From Rosa chinensis (Eukaryota > Streptophyta > Magnoliopsida > Rosales > Rosaceae), in the NCBI RefSeq assembly GCF_002994745.2, contig NC_037090.1, positions 36,885,001 to 36,949,000 of the forward strand: DNA of 64,000 bases, written 5' to 3'. The notes beneath the pieces are model-generated. The model searched no databases, was not told the origin of the DNA, and saw only the letters and a list, made by a program, of their open reading frames with translations. Of this stretch, positions 45,601 to 58,052 are shown piece after piece. The position numbers and the translations under genes were made by a program. How positions within the stretch are numbered: position 1 is the first letter of the stretch; each line of letters starts with the position of its first letter.

Positions 45601-46917
45601 GCGACAATTGGATTCCTCATTGCCCACAGTATCTTGTTCAGAAACCGGCAAATTGTCCTCTAACTCATGTCTCGGAACTTATTGATACATCCACAAGATC
45701 ATGGGATGTCCCCATAATTGAAACACTTTTTACTCATGAGGTGGCTGCCAAGATCTTATGTATTCCCCTAAGTCTTAGGGTATTGCATGATACAATCAGC
45801 TGGCGACCGGAGAAGCATGGTTTCTACTCTGTTCGGTCAGCGTACTGGATAGCAAGTGCTTCTGTCCTTGATAACATGCTAGCCTCCTCTTCGAGGGGTG
45901 ATCCCGACAGTGAGTTATGGAAGAAGTTGTGGAAGGCACAGGTTCCGGGTAAAGTGCATATATGTTTATGGAGAGCATGTCAAAATTTGTTACCTACAAG
46001 AGCCACGCTTGTATCTAAAGGCTATACTGGGGAGGTGAACTGCATTTTATGCTCTCACAGGTTGGAAGATAATGCACATATTTTCTGTCAATGCCCTACT
46101 GCAGTGTCCATTCTTTCATCTCCTCCTTTTAATTTGGCGTCAACTTTGCTTCCAAATATCAACTTTAAGGAATGGATGTTGGAGCATGCCATTCACCTCA
46201 ATTCTGATCTCTTTGATAAGTTGATGATGGTGATTTGGTCCATGTGGAAAAACAGAAACAACAAGTTATGGAACGATTCATGTCAGACAGCTAATGACCT
46301 GGTTCTGGGCTCTTTATCATGGCTGGAGGAGTATCGAAAGGCTAGGCACATTGTTTGTAAGCCCAAGACTCGCGGGAGCCAAAGATGGACACCTGCAGAG
46401 GAAGGAAACTGGAAGTTGAATATGGATGGAAGTTTCCTACCGAATCATACTGCAGGGGGTATTGGCGCAGTCTTTCGAGATTCTCATGGCAGCTTCCGAG
46501 CTGCATTGGCTACACTTGTCATACATATGGCGTCAGTCAAGCAAGTTGAACTGGTAGCCATTCAGAAAGGTCTTCAACTCCTGCAACAGATGCCTACCGA
46601 ACAGGTAGTAATCGAAACTGATTGTCTTCAGGCCACTTTGGATATCCAGAATGCAAACCATGAGAGATTACTTGAGGGAGGCTTAATTGATGATATCAAG
46701 ATGCTCATGCAGACTATGCCAATGGTCACTATTTGCTATGCACCTCGAACTTGTAATGCTGTGGCTCATCGCCTAGCCAATATTGCTTATGAAGCAAGTA
46801 GTCCTTCCTTGTGGATGGATGAAGCACCAGAATGTATTCTGGATGTGCTTAACTTCGATTGTAACTCTTCCCATTAGAGGTCCATTATAAAATTCCTTCT
46901 TCTGATTCAAAAAAAAA
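42665..46917 (+). mobile_element. L1-type LINE, 5'-truncated
   Basis: An 18-bp duplication AAGAACATTTAATATCAG flanks the element (42647-42664 and 46918-46935). The right copy follows an A-tail that starts after TCTGATTC (46909-46917). The element begins inside the end of ORF1 (a short frame ending WPPKP then a stop near 42739) and contains the whole ORF2 region, so most of ORF1 was lost on insertion. It was inserted in sense orientation inside the LTR retrotransposon's internal region. Confidence 0.93.
42770..46877 (+). pseudogene. LINE ORF2 (endonuclease, reverse transcriptase, zf-RVT, RNase H), inactive
   Basis: Domains appear in order. The AP-like endonuclease runs from VWNCRGIVN (about 42791) through LPWLMAGDFNEVM to FASDHSPILV (43454). 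The reverse transcriptase (44021-44890) has FRPIVLCNV, FSLKLDISKAYDRLEW, GIRQGDPLSPYLF and the catalytic FFADDSILF. A zinc-finger zf-RVT region follows (VPGKVHICLWRACQNLLPTR, then CILCSHRLEDNAHIFCQCP; about 45942-46095). The RNase H domain is NMDGSFLPNHTAGGIGAVFR to YAPRTCNAVAHRLA, ending at TAG 46875-46877. Damage: in-frame stops near 42826, 43454, 43517, 43844, 44888 and 45567, and frameshifts at 44890-44974 and about 45310. It is therefore old enough to have decayed but still complete in layout. Confidence 0.93.
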
Positions 46918-46935
46918 AAGAACATTTAATATCAG

Positions 46936-47925
46936 GAAATGTGGGGGTTATGGTTTATATTTTTGTTCACCATTTAATATTTACTTCAATGGTGTTTTAA
47001 ATTTCCCTATGGTAATGTGGGGGTAACACTCGTAGCGATTTATCTTACGTGATCATTAAGTAATTTGTGTAGAATTATAAATTATCTTATTCTCATATGG
47101 AGGGAAAACACTCCTATGAGAATTGTAGCTGATGGTTTATTTGAGGCTTGCAGATAAATTAAAATGCAGGTTTTGCGAGCTAAAGTGACAAGCAAGATAT
47201 AAATAAAAAGGAAAAATAAAATAAATAAAATATGACATAAGTCATATATATGCCTCCCGGATGAGGCTCTTATAATCTCGAGGAGGAGACTATATATAAA
47301 ATCGTTGAAGGGGGATGTGCTTAAGCCCATAAGGGAGTCACCTAGGGAGGTAACCCAACTTCTGTGATTGGAGATCCCATGCAGGAAGTTCAATGTGGTA
47401 GAAACAATCCATACTGCGTGACTCAAATATAGCACACATAAACTTTAAGGATATATCCAAAAGAGATATTATCTTGTGCATCCCTAAGGCATTAAAGTGC
47501 TATATTAAATGTGACGTTAGGAAGGGAAAACAATGATACCCTGAATGAGTTTCAAGGAGGGCAAAACTCTCGCGGGGTCCGGGCACACGTACCCTTGGAA
47601 AACTCACCTAAGTGAGAGTTGTTCGTGAGGCTGCGACAATGAGAATTGGGCTGTTCTCTAATACTCTCATGAGAATCAAGATACCCGCACGGCCATAAAT
47701 GCGCCAACACACGAACCTGTCTAATTACCCGTAATGTGTGTGTGATATGTTGAAGTTTGGTCAAAGGTATCAAAGTTCAAGACTGTGTCACTTTGGTTCC
47801 TCAAATAGAGACTATCACACTAAGCGAGGTTCAAACCCGAAAGATACCTATGTCGATTGCACAGTAAAAACACTCACTTATTTTATTTTAAATGATTTTA
47901 TTTTAATTTTAAATCAGTGGGGGAT
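46936..47925 (+). other. Internal region of the LTR retrotransposon, 3' part
   Basis: Non-coding sequence with GAGGAGGAGAC and AAGCCCATAAGGGAGTCACC blocks. Such sequence often lies between pol and the 3' LTR in plant Copia relatives. No pol frame is present. Confidence 0.5.
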
Positions 47926-48600
47926 TGTTGGAAATTTTATGATTTAAAATTAAAATATATTTTATTTATTTCTTTATTTATTTTGGGGGTTATTTTTATT
48001 TTGTGTTTATTTCTCTATTTATTTTTTAACAGTTTTATGTTTTAAATAGATGATTATTATTTGACCGTTATATGGTTAATGAGGCTATTGATGGTATGGT
48101 AAGTGTGCCCTATATAAGGGTATGTGGCTATGGTTGGAAGGCATATGGTGAGACATGAAACATGTACATGTGTGGGAGTTTAGATTGTCGGATAATGAGG
48201 GTATACATGACGGTATAATCCACCATAATGCAACCACTCTAGCCAAATACCTCTACCAAAGATATTCTTATAAACTATACATATACATACTTTACTTATA
48301 CACCGTTTTGAGTGCACGGGTGATAAAGGTTCAATGAGGCTTTTTAGCTGCACGACGGAGCTCAAAGAGTTGTTGTATCTTAGGAGAAGTTCGTCATTCA
48401 ACCTTGTGCGGTAGGGGACGAATCTTCTCTTAGGACAGTGTGCTTGCACGCCTTGACTATATAAGTTTTCCTATATATTATATTATTTTCTTACTTTATT
48501 TTATTTTCTCATCTATATCATTATTCTTATTTCCCAAGATATTATCATATTATTATGTGTTTTTATTTTACAGGAATTCCGTCCCATATTTCTTACAACA
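47926..48600 (+). repeat. 3' LTR
   Basis: This is a direct copy of the 39219-39900 LTR. Differences include a small insertion near 47970 and loss of the TATAT block near 39416. It directly follows the polypurine tract and is directly followed by the CAGGT target duplication. Confidence 0.92.
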
Positions 48601-48605
48601 CAGGT

Positions 48606-49958
48606 AAGGTCGTCCAGTGGGTCTACTGGACCGGCCATCAGGTATAAAGCCATACAGTACTTATTTGAGTTTCATGCATTAGTTTTGGAGTCGAAAATAT
48701 GTTAAAGCTTGTCATTCATTTAGTAAAATGTGTTTAAGTACATTTTCATACTGGCTAGTAAATTAAATAAGTTTTCAAACCTAGCCAATGAAGCCCCTAT
48801 TAACTAGCGAGAATGAAAGCTTCCCCTTACAACAGTATGGACACAAGTACTGTGCATTGGTGACGGGACTATAGCGGACAGAGCTAGGTGTGCGGATCTC
48901 GATGAATTATCGTAACGGAAATTAGGTTTTGAGTTTGGTCTTGAAATCTATTTCTTGAAAATCATTATTCCAAAAATTGATAGTTCTTCGTTTGTCTTAC
49001 ATAAAAAATGTGCTAAGTTTTGTTTACCGTACTTGTGAATCGAAATCTCTTTAAATGAACAAGTTCAATAAATGATTTTAAAAAAAATTCACTGGAAAAA
49101 TGTTTTAACCTTTCCGCTACGTGACTTACAAATGTTTACTTAAAAACATGTCTTGCGGGTTTCTAGAGTGTAAGTCGAGCCTCAGTTTATATTTTAGAGA
49201 CTCGCAGTGTAACGTGATCGAGCTGGTGAGGTGCAATTTGAGGAGTTACAAGCTCTCTCTCTCATATCGTGTCTCTCTCTCTTTTCTCCGTCTCTGTTCA
49301 CCACGATGACGACGACTTTGGCAACGACGGTGATATTGGCTTCTATGTTGAAGATGGAGAAGACGACGACTAGGCTCCAAAGATAGAAGACAATATTTGA
49401 GCTCCAACTAGAGAAATTAACAGACAGAATGCCATCGGCTTCGGCAGGCAATTCACCGGAGAAAATCCTCTTCGAGTTTTGTTACAATACCTAGTTCTTG
49501 ATGTTCTATCCATCTGTCTGATCATAACTTATGGCAGCTATAACAACAGGAACTGTAAATTGGGTTTTCTACTTTGGATTTAGAGCAGTGGGTAGGCGAG
49601 ACTTTTTTCCAGTTTGGATTTAAGCCCATTAAATCTTTTTCTTGTTGTTTCATCAAGCTCGATCGATCTGAACTAATTAATATAGCTAGCTAATGGTCCT
49701 CATACTAACAAATGCACAGTGCTACCTATTTATCTACTCCCTTGTATCATTTGTTGGATTTGAATGCTCTTGGGTTACTTCTTGGTTAATTGATTTATGA
49801 ATTTTCGTTATTGAGTTCACTTTTGACTTTGTGTTACCGTTCGAGTGTGGCTTAAACATTGCACGCCAGGTGTCTGTAAAAATGCCTGAATGAAAAAGAT
49901 ACGCTTGAAACGGTAGTTGATAGTTGTTTTCATTAGTGGTGGAAACTTGGGTATTGTT
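48606..49958. other. Intergenic, host of the LTR retrotransposon
   Basis: This directly continues the sequence left of 39214 once the retrotransposon and one CAGGT are removed. It has CT-rich stretches (49251-49285) but no recognised gene. Confidence 0.5.
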
Positions 49959-50656
49959 TGTTGGAAATTTTGACTGTGTATTTCAAAATACTTTGTGCAA
50001 CTCCCAACTCATTGAAAAATTATTTACTATACATTTATTCTAAAACATTACTAATTCATTATGGCCATAATATTAGAGCATATTAAGGTTACGGGAGTTA
50101 CAATATTCCAATAATTATCTTATTAAATTTGCATCATATCTCTAAGTATTTTCATCTACTATATATACCTGTCACTTCTTGCTCTCACACACAAAATGAA
50201 ATTCATTATCTTCTATAGTTCTCTCCTAGCCATTTCTCTAGTGAGTTCATACATATTCTAGAGTGTGCTTTGTTCTTGCTCTTCCATAATGTCAAAGGAA
50301 AAAATCAAGCATTTCTAAGATCCAAGTTTGCGAGTGTATGCTTACAAGGATTAACGGTTGTTGTACCCTGGAGGGTAGGACGCCACTAACTTGCTACACT
50401 GAGACATTGTCTCCAAGGGGCGAAATCTACTCTTAAGGGCAATGTTTACACGCCTCAACCTTAAACTCTTTTCGAACGATGTGTCCTTTGGAAGTCTACA
50501 AATGCAAGAGATAAGTCCTATAATTCTTATTATTTTAATCTATTATGACAATAATATTATGATTATTATTTGTTATTAATATATTGTATTTTTGAGATCT
50601 TGCAGGAGGTGAAATCTGGAGAAAGAAGTAGTATCTATCGACCAAATTTTCCAACA
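49959..50656 (+). mobile_element. Solo LTR, 698 bp
   Basis: TGTTGGAAATT at the start and TTCCAACA at the end are flanked by TTGTT on both sides (49954-49958, 50657-50661). A TATA-like CTATATATACC lies near 50159-50169. The region around 50340-50470, including a CTCTTAAGGGCAATG and CACGCCTCAAC order, parallels the 3' half of the LTRs at 39219 and 47926. It is probably a related family. With only one LTR, the interior was lost by recombination. Confidence 0.85.
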
Positions 50657-51215
50657 TTGTTTGCTGGATTAAGTTTAAGTGATACTACTGTACGTTGAGA
50701 TTCTAGACTCTAGTCAAGTTTCAATCTTCTTTCATTTGTACCAAGAATCCTTCTTTTTGAATCGAGCTCTTATTGATTTCATTTATACAAGATTTGTTTG
50801 TGTATATATGTGTTTATTTGACCCTCAATAAAACAAAGAATCATTTCACTGAAGATAAAACACAAGTTAGTAATTATTGAGCTTTTACTTGTGTCAATAA
50901 TCTTTTATTAACCCAATAAGTTTTTATTATTGGGGTCAATAAAAGTTTATTGATTATTGACTTCATTTTTCATTGATTATTGACCATCAATAAAACTTTT
51001 ATTGGGGTCAGTAAACCTCCTAAAACTTTCAAAATCAAGAAAATATTCATTTTTCACTTATTATTGGTCCTCAATAAAACTTCTGTTGTGAGTCAATAAA
51101 CCTCTTAAAAATTTTATGATATCTCCAATGACCTCCCCATGGACCTTCGATGACCTCCGAGGACCGGTGAGCATTTTGCGACCTCTGGCGAAGTTCCGGC
51201 AAACTCTCTGGTGAC

Positions 51216-51312
<97 letters not shown>

Positions 51313-51945
51313 GGAGAGAGCAAAATAGTCCAAAAAATAAAAAAATAGCTTAATTGGGTATTAAGGAACTAAATCACTTATCATATGTGTAAAAGGGAGA
51401 AATATATGAATGTGGGGGAAAGTGGACTAATCTCTCTAAAATTAACGTATTTGGGCATTTTTCCTTAAAAAAAAAGAAAAATAGTACAGATAAGTACGTA
51501 CAACCACCAAATGAGCTAATTAAATTGTTTGACAGGAAAAGAAAACTGATTCTTCGAAATTAATTAACCCTAGCAAACTGATTCTTCAAAATTAATGGCA
51601 GGATGCACTTCTTAAAAATCAATAAGAGCTTTGGATGTAAGTCGGAGAATTACATGGATTTGCACTTCAGACAAAGAAATACCTTCACTTTATTCTTCAC
51701 TGTGGAGAATTACTAGCAATTCTCCTCAGGGTCAACTAAATTACGGCTGCTATCCTTTTATATCTAGGTAAGAAAAGGATCTAAAAAAAAAAAAAATAGA
51801 TCGACAAGCAGGAAGAAAATTGGAACTAGAATTTTAGTAGAACAAGCATGAAGCTCGCAGCATCAGAGAGTAGTTCACTCTATAGGGGAATCAATCTATT
51901 GGTGGTGATGGTGATGGCGATGGTGATGGCGATAGCTCTAGTTTA
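50657..51945. other. Intergenic with a long (CT)n microsatellite
   Basis: Blocks of CTTTTATTGGGGTCAATAA-like sequence repeat loosely at 50880-51095. A CT run fills 51220-51310. No gene was recognised before the TPX2-like gene at 51946. Confidence 0.6.
51220..51310. repeat. (CT)45 microsatellite
   Basis: The run is uninterrupted CT for about 90 bp. Minus-strand Arg-Glu ORFs across it are artefacts of the repeat. Confidence 0.97.
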
Positions 51946-52666
51946 TTACTTGATGGGGGCTTGAGTAGTGTGTTGGAAACTGTAGATTGGGGTACCAGAT
52001 CTACAAGCAGTGAAGCTCTTGCTGCTCATCATGCGGAAGCTTGGTTCTTTAGGAATTGTCAAAGGCCTGCTTGATCTGCCACACAGCATAACAATACCAT
52101 ATGGGGAGCTAATTAGATCTTTCCATAGAAACGATCGAACTACCCTAGCTAAAACAAAACCAAAAGTTTGTTCGTTACCTTTGAGGAATAAAAGGTCTAT
52201 CGAAAAACGGCATGAGTTGAGCCCTTGGAATCATCTCCTTTCTCAGTAAGCGAATCTCTTCCTCTTCTATCATCTACAGCATTAATGAATCCATCGATCA
52301 GATCCATCTCTTGAGTATAATTAATTTTCAGATGGAGTATAAAAGTTTTTTATACGCTACGCATTCCTACCTTATGCAACATCTCTTCTTGCTTTCTCCG
52401 CTGCTCCAAGATACCCAACTTTGCTGCAACCTGCATCCAGAATGTAGTCATTTATATAGATCAAAGAAAGTAATATCCTGAGAAATTAATATAGGTAAAC
52501 TAATCACTCGATCACCATGTAGTTGAACATTGCCCTTTTGGTTGCCCTTTGTTGAGTGTGAAGTTTAACTTCTTGAGGCTTGGTACTTTCTCTTGTAGGA
52601 GACTTGCTCTGATAAGAAGCCTAGTTTAACGTACGTTAGATACAAAGTTAGATAACCACATACATA

Positions 52667-52721
<55 letters not shown>

Positions 52722-54308
52722 GTGCGTGACATAACTTATAGGGTACCAAAATACGTACATATACACGACTATCAACCTTATAGTAGTAGTCTTTGTCATA
52801 TCCCCGTTCTTTCAGTTCATCTCTTGGCTGTACGTGCACAAAGATAAATATGCCATCAATGGCAATGATGTACCAGGCATGCAATAAGAAAGGCCTAAAA
52901 GACTATAAATTAGACTCCAAATATATAGTAAATAATGGAAGAATCCGAGAGAGATTTAGTGAAATTATAACTATATATCTAAATTGTATATAACAAGATC
53001 GAATGTGTTTTGTTCTTCACATAATTGATGTGTGAAAGGATAATATATAGAAAGAGCCCCCATCTAGGCAAAACAAAATCAAGTTGTACGTACGTATATA
53101 TGATAACCGTAAATGATCATAAGCAATATGCTAAGAGGGAAAAGACCATACTTTAATACCATACATTTATGCTTTCATCCTTTTTATGGTCACTGAGAGG
53201 GAAAATATCGATTTTCTTCCAAGTAGCAAAAAGTAATTTATTGATGATAATTAGGAAGTGGCGCGCATTACTCCTTAATAACCCAACAAGGATGTGATCA
53301 TAAATAGATAAATCTTAACCATAGATGATAGCATTTCGCTAATATGATGATTATGAAAGGTTTACCAAATAAACATCATAATTAAAGAAAGCAACTTTTG
53401 TTTAAACAAAAAAAAGATAAACAAACACGTGTAGTTGCTTTAGTTAACCTTATGAAGTAGAAAGGTGCCACTGGATGATAATATATTTTGCTCAATACGT
53501 TCTAAATGAATCAGTATATACTTGCAAAGAAAGGTACTTCTTTTAGAAAAGATGGGTGGTGAGTTTTGACCAAATTAAACAAAAAGGGAAAGGGAAATGA
53601 AAGAAAAAGAATCAATGATTAGATTCTCCCATCCACTCTTTGTTAATTGTTACTGTAAGAGCAAGAATATGAAACTAGCTAGTTTCTATGTACAAGTTGG
53701 TTAATTGACTTCAAACTCCTTAAGATACAACGCTTGTTTCCTAATTTAGCAGTCTACCATTCCTCCCATTCCTCCTAATTCCAGACTCATCACAGTTTCG
53801 TCACTTATGCGGGAAGAATTGCTTGATGACCTATTACAGAAATGAAAAAAAAGGAAATCGGACATGCATGAATCAAAAATGTGGTGTTCAAAGAAATTAA
53901 AATTGCTCCATACACGTAAAAACCAATCATTTTTCGTTTGATAGAGGTCGAGTTTGAGATCATCAAATGATCGATGTAGAGCTGCATCTTAGCTAAACCG
54001 TCATTAGTAACAATAATTAATAATGCATGTTTTCATGGATAATAATCTTGATCGAGGTGGAATATTGTCTGATCTCACCATTCCTCCAGAATTTGAGCTC
54101 CATGAACTCACAGCAGAGTGTGAAGGACTAGTACTCTTCACAGACTTCAACATAGGAAACAAGAAAAACAGAATCAGAATATCGTGAACTATACTACTGA
54201 TCAATGAGCATGCATAGAAACTTAAAAGACGAAGAAACTAAGCACTTAAGAATGGGCTATAGCTAGTAGCACGACCTTAAGACTAGACTTGGTGAGTGCC
54301 TTCTCCAT
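51946..54308 (-). CDS. TPX2-domain microtubule-associated protein (WVD2-like family)
   Basis: This is likely a small microtubule-binding protein. Seven exons are inferred on the minus strand: 54308-54276, 54144-54079, 52827-52777, 52608-52516, 52430-52371, 52273-52179 and 52075-51946. All are GT-AG and in phase, giving 175 residues. The TPX2 C-terminal-type domain starts KLHTQQRATKRAMFNYMVAA and continues KLGILEQRRKQEEMLHK. It ends EEEEIRLLRKEMIPRAQLMP, then FFDRPFIPQRS; the E..LR.E..P.AQ.MP.FDRPF pattern is the family hallmark. The tail has SSRPLTIPKEPSFR. The first three short exons (Ser-rich and PRDELKERGYDKDYYYK) are less certain, and the first donor (AAG|GTCGTG) is weak, so the true N-terminus may differ. 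An (AT)n run (52672-52717) lies in intron 3. Confidence 0.8.
52672..52717. repeat. (AT)n microsatellite in an intron
   Basis: About 23 AT units lie between exons 3 and 4 of the TPX2-domain gene. Confidence 0.95.
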
Positions 54309-56523
54309 GTTTAATAATTAAAATAGCTCTGGATCAGCTATGGATGAATTCATCAAAGTATTGAGAGTATATATAGTGGTTGGTACATGGCTTGAGTGCA
54401 ATTTCTTGTGGTTGCAACATCACCAAAGTGCGTGCTCCATAATATATATTTTGCATGCTTAATTAATTTGGATATGATTAGTCTCCCTCTCAGGTACCAA
54501 ACATTCTGATTAAACCTCCCTCTCATGCATATAATTGTCAAACCCTAGCTCTCAAGTATAAGTTCCTTCAAATCCCCTCTAAGCGCTTCGTTTAACTAAT
54601 TGCATATACAAGTCCAAACGTTTTGGCGTCGCTTCACATCACGAGAGTTTTACTTGGGTAAGTATGTTTCTTGGTTGTTACTCAGAAATTGTCATTGTAA
54701 GATTGAACTGACTAGAATTCATAACTTACTGCAAGCATGCTTAATATCACCATGAAAGAACTTGTTCGAGTACTTTAAGGGTGTCCCTGTCTTCGTATGG
54801 CATATATATACATTTAGGTTTGGGCTTTCTAAAGTAATATCATTCATTTCAGCAGTTTTTCTGTGCCACTCAGTCATTCGGTTTCCAAGTCAGTCTTGAC
54901 ATGGTATATCAGTCTTCATACTACTACATACAAATTTTTGTTGCGGTTGTGTGACTTGATATAATATGGGTGAATGAAGCTAATTCACCCCATGTTAAAT
55001 ATATGATGCAACACTACTATTTTAGTTGCATGATTCACTGTCAATACAACTTGCTCCTTTTGAGATGAAACAACATGCAGTTGCACATTAATTGGTAGAT
55101 TTAATTAAGTCATACGGATCGATTGTTGATTGCTAATTCAAAACCAAAGTTTATGGTTTTGCAGTTTAGTTAACAATTACTAAACCAAGCGTCTTTATTT
55201 CGTAAATGCTACAAAATTTCAATTGCTTGGTATACCTTCTTTGGTTGCTATGCTTCGATATGTTGATGGTTGTTTCAATAATTTCTTCTGACTGTTAGTC
55301 ACGTTATTTGAATTGATAGCAAAAATAAATACAAATCCGGGATCACAAGGCAATTGATTTGGGGGGAAGAATCCAAGAAATTTAGAACATGTAAGATTGG
55401 ACGAACTTATTTGCCAAGGAATGCAAGAGTGAGATTAATCAACAGTATACTTTTTTTAATTTTGTTTTGTGAGATTAATCGCATTGATGGTTAAACAAAA
55501 GATGGTATTCTTCTGTCTAATAGATGGGTATATATATACTCAGTCTATTAAATGGTTATTTGCTTCGTCCCTTCTGAACTATTAATTTTGGCATTTTAGT
55601 TCCTTCTAGTATTTCTCATAATCTAAATGTCAAGCTTGAAGCTCGAGTTTTGCCCACCTGTACCATATGCATTTTAATGTGTAAGCAGAGCTAAGTACTC
55701 GTCAAGGTGATTGTTATAACTTACGAGAATGATATGCGAATAAACTATCCGGATTGCAGAACCAGTCGACCTTGGATCCGTCATGACAAACTTCCTCCAT
55801 AAGAAAGTAGAGCTGTAAATTTGAACAGTTAACTTATCCGGTCGATTTATCAGTAATCAGTCAGTGCTCCATGCATCGTGAAACCGTTGAACAAGTGAGT
55901 AAACCGTTGCTTTATTTCACTGCTTCTCATAAAGCTATGGCCCTCCAAACTGAAGAGGTTGTTAGGCACCCGTTTTCAGAGTATTTCTTATTAAAGCCGT
56001 TAACCAACCACGAGGACTGGAGGCCAACTTTGATTTGCATTAGTAAGTAAAACCCTTTAATCAGAGCTTTTTGGCTTATCATGGTTAAGTAGCATGTCAT
56101 TAAGTTAGTTAGGTCATGTATATGGGGGCATCCAAATTCTAACTAATTAAAACAGCAATGCTTAAACTTGAAGTCTCGGTTTCCATGATTAGCCTCTTAC
56201 AATGCTTTTGGACACAAAGTTTGGCACCCTGTCGGCCTGTCCAACACTAATTACCTCAGTCGCACATGAGCAAAACACGACATAATCTTGGTTTAGAAAT
56301 TTGAACAAGGCATAATAGTTATAGCATTTGCTATCGTTTATTATGTCTTGGTTCTAATTTTGAATAGCTTAAAAAGCAGCTATAGCTTATAAAAGCTGTT
56401 TTTTTACTAACTTTTATAAACAGCAACTTAATGATGTAATTATTAAATTTTACCAAACATCTTTCGCTAATTAACTTAAGTTGAGCAACTTTTTAAAGAT
56501 TATAAACTATGCCAAACTTTTTA

Positions 56524-56735
56524 AAGCATCTTTTGCATTAATACCATTTTTCTCATTACTTTGTGGTCAGACTTTGGCATAGTTTATAATACCATTTTAT
56601 AATACCATTTTATAACTCAAGTTTATAATACCATTTTATAATGGCATAGTTTATAATACCATTTTATAATCTTTTGCATTAATACCATTTTATAATCTTT
56701 TGCATTAATACCATTTTTCTCATTACTTTGCACGT
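56524..56735. repeat. Local tandem repeats of TATAATACCATTT
   Basis: TTATAATACCATTT recurs about six times. A longer unit, CTTTTGCATTAATACCATTT, occurs at about 56530, 56670 and 56695, suggesting slippage and re-duplication. Confidence 0.8.
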
Positions 56736-57335
56736 ACATAATGCTAGAGGGATTCGACCCTGGTATTGTGGTGGTGGCATCTAAACATAGATGCCGTATC
56801 TCATAGCTAGGTGCTTGCTTACTCAGCAATTCATTGGTCACCAGGTGCACAAAGCTAATTCCAGTTTGTTAGGATTTCTAGTGGTTACTAATATGGGTCA
56901 GAAGTTACCAATGGTTTAAAATATCTACAAATGTGAATATGTTTTGGTATTTTCTTTTTTCAAGGAAAGATGTTTCCTTAATTGGAGTGCCGATATATCT
57001 CACGTCCGATATTCTTAACCTTGGTCATAACCTACACACTTCAGTCTGCAATCTAGGACAATTGTAGGTCATTGAGACTTGTAAGTCATCTTGATTACTG
57101 AAAAAATATCAATCCCTTTGTAACTGAAAAATCTGAATCCAGAGCTAACTTTGATTTCTAAAAATTGCGTCATGATGTCTGCAATTGTCTTCTCATTGCA
57201 AACATTCATTGTCTTTTAATTGCAAACGTTCATTAGGTGCTGAAACATCACTGTCAAATTTAAGTTTTTAATTACAAGGACGAATGTGAAACTCCAACGA
57301 GCTTAACATAAAACAAAATTTTTCCTAACCAAATC

Positions 57336-57753
57336 TTTTCGATTTGTTGCAAGAAAATTTAGGGATCCCAAACAGTTAGAAACAGGATTAATTAGTAAAT
57401 AAGCATTTCAACCAAAATGAAAAGAACAGCATTGTTTCAAGTTTCTTCTATATCACTGAAGTACACTGCGGGTCCTTGCTTAAAAAACTCTTTTTGATTT
57501 GTTGCAAGAAAATTTAAGGATCACAAACAGTTGGAAACAGGATTTAGTAAATAAGCATTTCAACAAAAATGAAAAGAACAGCATTGTTTCAAGATATCAC
57601 TTTCGATTTGTTGCAAGAAAATTTAGGGATCCCAAACAGTTAGAAACAGGATTAACTAGTAAATAAGGATTTCAACAAAAATGAAAAGAACAGCGTTGTT
57701 TCAAGTTCCTTCTATATCACTGAAGTACACTGCGGGTCCTTGCTTAAAAAACA
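57336..57753. repeat. Three-copy tandem repeat, unit about 155 bp
   Basis: Copies are at 57336-57490, 57491-57599 and 57600-57753. Each starts GATTTGTTGCAAGAAAATTT and includes AAAAGAACAGC. The outer two run on to ACTGAAGTACACTGCGGG, while the middle copy is truncated. The outer copies are the most alike. Confidence 0.9.
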
Positions 57754-58052
57754 GCCTAGACAAGCTCCCTTGTACGCTATTGGCCTATTACATCATTGTA
57801 TTATGTAAAAGGCTTAGACAAAACTACAAGACCAGCAAATAATTTAAGGCTTTATATGAGCATTGAATCTGAGTATTCTATGTATTCGTAATATCCTCAT
57901 GGATAATAGACCTGAGGTTGTCTCTGACAAAATCTATAGGACAAAATGTACAAACTCTAACATACTCAAACCAGTAGAAAGAAATAAGAATGAGATATTC
58001 ACAAAACCTAACCTCAAAGTGAAGCCAAATCGAAACTGAAATAAAGATGTTG

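Larger units (their letters stand above)
39219..48600 (+). mobile_element. Non-autonomous LTR retrotransposon (LARD-like) with nested MULE and LINE
   Basis: Two direct LTRs (39219-39900, 682 bp; 47926-48600, 675 bp) both start TGTTGGAAATT and end TTACAACA. The whole is flanked by CAGGT (39214-39218 and 48601-48605), a clean 5-bp TSD. A polypurine tract (CAGTGGGGGAT) precedes the 3' LTR and sets the plus orientation. After subtracting the nested elements (40817-42096 and 42665-46917) about 2.5 kb of internal DNA remains, with no gag or pol frame, so it relied on another element's proteins. By eye the LTRs differ by roughly 28 substitutions plus several indels (near 4%). TATATAAG-type boxes are present in both LTRs. 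Confidence 0.92.
54309..58052. other. Intergenic, two tandem-repeat clusters, otherwise nothing recognised
   Basis: This long AT-rich stretch has no supported coding frame. It contains the small repeat clusters at 56524-56735 and 57336-57753, and short minus-strand ORFs without domains. The 3' UTR of the lipase gene probably occupies the last hundred or so bases. Confidence 0.6.

Noticed and set aside
51061..51333. Minus-strand ORFs of 69 and 90 codons made of alternating Arg and Glu
   Set aside because: They are translations of the (CT)n microsatellite and have no independent support.
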